17,815 nt of DNA from Bordetella parapertussis. Its GTDB lineage: Bacteria > Pseudomonadota > Gammaproteobacteria > Burkholderiales > Burkholderiaceae_C. The position numbers were made by a program, and so were the translations under genes. Numbering within the stretch: the stretch's first letter is position 1; each line of letters starts with the position of its first letter. Positions 15,327-17,815 of the stretch are shown here, one piece after another. The notes below the pieces were generated by a model, which saw nothing but the letters and a program-made list of their open reading frames with translations, was not told the DNA's origin and searched no databases. Location of the stretch: NCBI GenBank assembly GCA_945875935.1, contig CAMCNE010000046.1, positions 1 to 17,815 on the forward strand, read 5' to 3'.

Positions 15327-15392
15327 GCCTGAGGTGATCTTCGCGGCAACAAGCCCCGCGGTCTCAGCGGGCACCTGCATGACGCCTCAGGC
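15327..15392. repeat. Inverted repeat across the folC-dedD junction
   Basis: GCCTGAGG (15327-15334) and CCTCAGGC (15385-15392) are exact inverted copies flanking 50 nt. The right arm contains the folC stop codon. A smaller GC-rich hairpin (CCCGC/GCGGG) lies between. There is no U-tract, so a transcript stem affecting stability or dedD translation is conceivable, but chance cannot be excluded. Confidence 0.3.
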
Positions 15393-16691
15393 GCCGTGCG
15401 CGCTGCCCAGACGGGGCACACCGTGCTTTAGCACCCCACCCACCGTCAGGAAAGACCCGAACACGACGATTCTATCTGTCGGGTCTGAGTGCAAGAGCGC
15501 TTGGCTGAGCGCTTGCTCAGGGGAGGAATGGGTCGAAACGGTCAGCGGACCAGGGCCCTTCAAGGAGAGCGTCTCGTGCAAGAACTTGAGCTGCTGCGCC
15601 GTGGCGGCTCGAGGCGATGGCAGGTCGGTGAAGCACCATGAATCGACGATGGGTGCCATGCGGCGAAAGATGGCTGCGAGGTCCTTGTCGTGCATGGCGC
15701 CGAACACAACATGGGTGCGCGGATGGAACCCCATGTGATCCAGGTTCTGTGCCAAGGCGGCCACCGCGTGCGGGTTGTGCGCCACATCGAGCACCAGCGT
15801 GGGCTGGCCGGGAACGATCTGAAAGCGCCCCGGCAGGTCCAGCGTGGCAAAGCCCTGACGCACCGACTGCGCCGTGATGGGTAGGCGATCGCCCAGCGAC
15901 TCGAACGCCGCCAGCGCACCCGACGCGTTGTTGAGCTGATTGGCGCCGCGCAGCCCCGGATAGGCCAAGCCGTTGAAGCGCTTGCGGCGCCCTGCCCAAC
16001 CCCATTGCTGTTTGTCGCCGGCGTGGTTGAAATCGACGCCGAAGCGCCACAGTTCAGCGCCCACCGCAGCGGCTTGCTCGAGCACGCTTTGCGGCGGCAA
16101 GGGATCGCTCACGATCGCCGGCCGCCCCGCCCTCATGATGCCGGCCTTCTCGCGGCCGATGGACTCGCGATCGGGACCAAGAAACTCGGTGTGGTCGAGG
16201 TCGATGCTGGTGATCACGGCGCAGTCGGCATCGAACACGTTGACCGCATCGAGCCGCCCGCCCAGACCGACTTCGAGGATGACCAGATCGAGCGGCTCCA
16301 GCGACAACAGCCGTGCGATGGCCAGTGTGGTGAATTCGAAGTAGGTCAGGCTGATGTCGCCACGGGCCGCCTCGACGGCCTCGAAGTGTTCAAGCAAGGC
16401 CGTCTGGCTCACCATCGAGCCGTTCACCCGGCAGCGTTCTTCGAAGTGCACCAGATGTGGCTTCGAATACAAGCCCACCCGATAGCCGGCGTGCAAGGCG
16501 ATCGACTCGAGCATGGCGCAGGTCGAGCCCTTGCCGTTGGTGCCGGCCACGGCCACCAGGGGCACGTTGAAACTCAGGCCCAAACGGGCACGAACCTGCT
16601 CGACACGCTGCAGGCCCATGTCGATTTCCGTGGGGTGCAGTTGCTCGCAGCGGGCCAGCCAGCCGGCCAGCGTGGTGGGCAGTGATGTCAA
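15387..16691 (-). CDS. folC: Folylpolyglutamate synthase / dihydrofolate synthase FolC
   Basis: FolC joins glutamate to dihydropteroate and then lengthens the polyglutamate tail of folates. The 434-residue Mur-ligase-type protein has the P-loop AGTNGKGSTCAM (49-60), YSKPHLVHFEERCRVNG, ILEVGLGGRLDAVN, REKAGIMRAG with the presumed carbamylated Lys 182, and LDVAHNPHAV in the C-terminal domain. The start is TTG 16691. It is the only credible start, because the accD stop TGA is in the same frame just two codons upstream and the next ATG (residue 25) would cut into the conserved HPTEIDMGLQRV. No clear ribosome-binding site is seen, so translation may depend on ribosomes ending accD. Confidence 0.95.
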   Translation of the reverse strand: MTSLPTTLAGWLARCEQLHPTEIDMGLQRVEQVRARLGLSFNVPLVAVAGTNGKGSTCAMLESIALHAGYRVGLYSKPHLVHFEERCRVNGSMVSQTALLEHFEAVEAARGDISLTYFEFTTLAIARLLSLEPLDLVILEVGLGGRLDAVNVFDADCAVITSIDLDHTEFLGPDRESIGREKAGIMRAGRPAIVSDPLPPQSVLEQAAAVGAELWRFGVDFNHAGDKQQWGWAGRRKRFNGLAYPGLRGANQLNNASGALAAFESLGDRLPITAQSVRQGFATLDLPGRFQIVPGQPTLVLDVAHNPHAVAALAQNLDHMGFHPRTHVVFGAMHDKDLAAIFRRMAPIVDSWCFTDLPSPRAATAQQLKFLHETLSLKGPGPLTVSTHSSPEQALSQALLHSDPTDRIVVFGSFLTVGGVLKHGVPRLGSAHGA

Positions 16692-16697
16692 GCGCGA

Positions 16698-17570
16698 TCA
16701 GGCCAGCGCGTCGGCGCTTTGCCGCTGCAAGATGGCGATCATTCGCGCAATCGAAGTGCGCAGCTCGCGACGGTCAACGATCATGTCGATCGCACCGGTG
16801 TGCAGCAGAAATTCAGCGCGCTGGAAGCCCTCGGGCAGTTTCTCGCGCACGGTGTTTTCGATCACGCGCGGCCCGGCAAAGCCGATCAAGGCCTTGGGCT
16901 CGGCGATCACCACATCACCCATGAAGGCGAAGCTGGCGGACACACCGCCCATCGTGGGATCGGTCAGCACGCTGATGTAAGGCAGGCCCGCCTTGGCCAA
17001 ACGCGTGAGCGCGGCGTTGGTCTTGGCCATTTGCATCAGGCTCAGCAGGCCTTCTTGCATGCGGGCGCCGCCGGTGGCGGTGAAGCTGATGAAGGCGGTC
17101 TTTTGCTGCACGGCGGTCTCGACCCCGCGCACAAAACGCTCACCCACCACCGAACCCATCGAGCCGCCCATGAACTGGAACTCGAAGCACGCCGCCACCA
17201 CCGGCAGGGTGTGGATCGCACCGCCAAAAACGATCAGCGCATCGGTCTCGCCAGTGTTCTCGAGGGCTTCTTTCAGGCGCTCGGGGTACTTCTTGCTGTC
17301 CTTGAACTTCAGCGCATCGACGGGCACGATCTCCTGGCCGATCTCGTAGCGGCCCTCGGGGTCGAGAAAGGCGTCAAGGCGCGCTCGCGCGCCGATGCGG
17401 TGATGGTGGCCGCACTGGGGACACACATTGATGTTTTGCTCGAGGTCGGTCTTGTAGAGCACCGTCTCGCATGACGGGCACTTGATCCACAGACCCTCGG
17501 GCACCGTGCGGCGCTCGCTGGGGTCGGTCTGCTGGATCTTGGTGGGCAGCAGTTTTTCGAGCCAGCTCAT
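16698..17570 (-). CDS. accD: Acetyl-CoA carboxylase carboxyltransferase beta subunit
   Basis: AccD with AccA transfers carboxyl from carboxybiotin to acetyl-CoA, giving malonyl-CoA for fatty-acid synthesis. The 290-residue protein has the N-terminal four-cysteine zinc finger C31-x2-C34 ... C50-x2-C53. The crotonase-like core follows: GGARMQEGLLSLMQMAKT, then DPTMGGVSASFAFMGDVVIA and PKALIGFAGPRVIENTVRE. Length is standard. The ATG overlaps the trpA stop by 4 nt (ATGA), indicating translational coupling. The neighbours trpA before and folC after are the usual proteobacterial order. Confidence 0.97.
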   Translation of the reverse strand: MSWLEKLLPTKIQQTDPSERRTVPEGLWIKCPSCETVLYKTDLEQNINVCPQCGHHHRIGARARLDAFLDPEGRYEIGQEIVPVDALKFKDSKKYPERLKEALENTGETDALIVFGGAIHTLPVVAACFEFQFMGGSMGSVVGERFVRGVETAVQQKTAFISFTATGGARMQEGLLSLMQMAKTNAALTRLAKAGLPYISVLTDPTMGGVSASFAFMGDVVIAEPKALIGFAGPRVIENTVREKLPEGFQRAEFLLHTGAIDMIVDRRELRTSIARMIAILQRQSADALA

Positions 17571-17815
17571 GCGGTCGCAACCTCCACAGCGTCAAGGGCC
17601 ACACGGATCTCGGCGATGAACCGGCCCGCCGCGGCAGGCGCCGCATCGGGTGTCTGGACTTCGAGCAACTGCACCAGCGCTGAGCCAATGACCACCGCAT
17701 CGCAAAGCGCCGCCACGGCACGCGCGGTGGCCGCATCGCGGATGCCAAAGCCCACACCCACTGGCACATGCACATGCTGCCGGATGCGCGGCAGCATGGC
17801 CGCCACACCGCTCAC
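17567..17815 (-). CDS. trpA: Tryptophan synthase alpha chain, C-terminal part (5' end outside window)
   Basis: TrpA cleaves indole-3-glycerol phosphate to indole, which passes to TrpB. Only the last 82 residues are present, entering from the right edge. A GTG at 17815 is internal. The fragment has VPVGVGFGIRDAATARAVA, which carries the glycine-rich phosphate-binding loop of the TIM barrel. It continues with CDAVVIGSALVQLLE, the second phosphate contact, and ends with the terminal helix. It overlaps accD by 4 nt. TrpB and TrpF are expected further upstream, outside the window. Confidence 0.95.
   Translation of the reverse strand: MSGVAAMLPRIRQHVHVPVGVGFGIRDAATARAVAALCDAVVIGSALVQLLEVQTPDAAPAAAGRFIAEIRVALDAVEVATA

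Overview
The window looks like chromosomal DNA of a GC-rich betaproteobacterium of the order Burkholderiales, probably Comamonadaceae or a close relative. The protein sequences, the strong G/C bias at third codon positions and the gene order trpA-accD-folC-dedD-cvpA-purF-metZ all point there, but no database search was possible. Nearly everything is core housekeeping. I see no CRISPR array, insertion sequence, phage or obvious new defence system.

Left part, plus strand (1-7361): the 3' end of mutL (mismatch repair, endonuclease type), an rRNA pseudouridine synthase of the RluB/RluF group with a very long disordered basic N-terminal extension, a small relB/relE-type toxin-antitoxin pair, miaA (tRNA A37 prenylation), and a two-gene ABC transporter of the YbbA/YbbP (LolD/FtsX-like) type. 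Spacing is tight: 45, 35, -17, 6, -4 and 8 nt. The block may therefore be read as one or two transcription units, with the toxin-antitoxin pair sitting between two RNA-modification genes.

Middle part (7362-9280): a 101-residue acidic protein of unknown function on the minus strand converges on the ABC permease gene with only 3 nt between the stop codons. Next comes a divergent intergenic region, then a plus-strand pair of a two-CBS-domain protein and a three-helix DUF1622-type membrane protein. After these lies a decayed minus-strand gene, apparently of the antibiotic-biosynthesis-monooxygenase (ABM) fold, broken by one stop and two single-base frameshifts.

Right part, all minus strand (9280-17815), read from right to left: trpA (3' end), accD, folC (TTG start), dedD (SPOR domain), cvpA, purF, metZ and gltX, then tRNA-Ala(GGC), tRNA-Glu(UUC) and tRNA-Asp(GUC), closed by a strong intrinsic terminator. 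trpA/accD overlap by 4 nt and purF/metZ by 1 nt, which indicates translational coupling. This block joins tryptophan, malonyl-CoA, folate, purine and methionine synthesis with a cell-envelope protein pair and with glutamyl-tRNA charging. gltX lies just upstream of a gene for its own substrate tRNA.

The points most worth a second look are the disordered extension of the pseudouridine synthase, the toxin-antitoxin pair inside a housekeeping gene row, the ABM pseudogene, the unknown 101-residue protein, and the CBS/DUF1622 pair.
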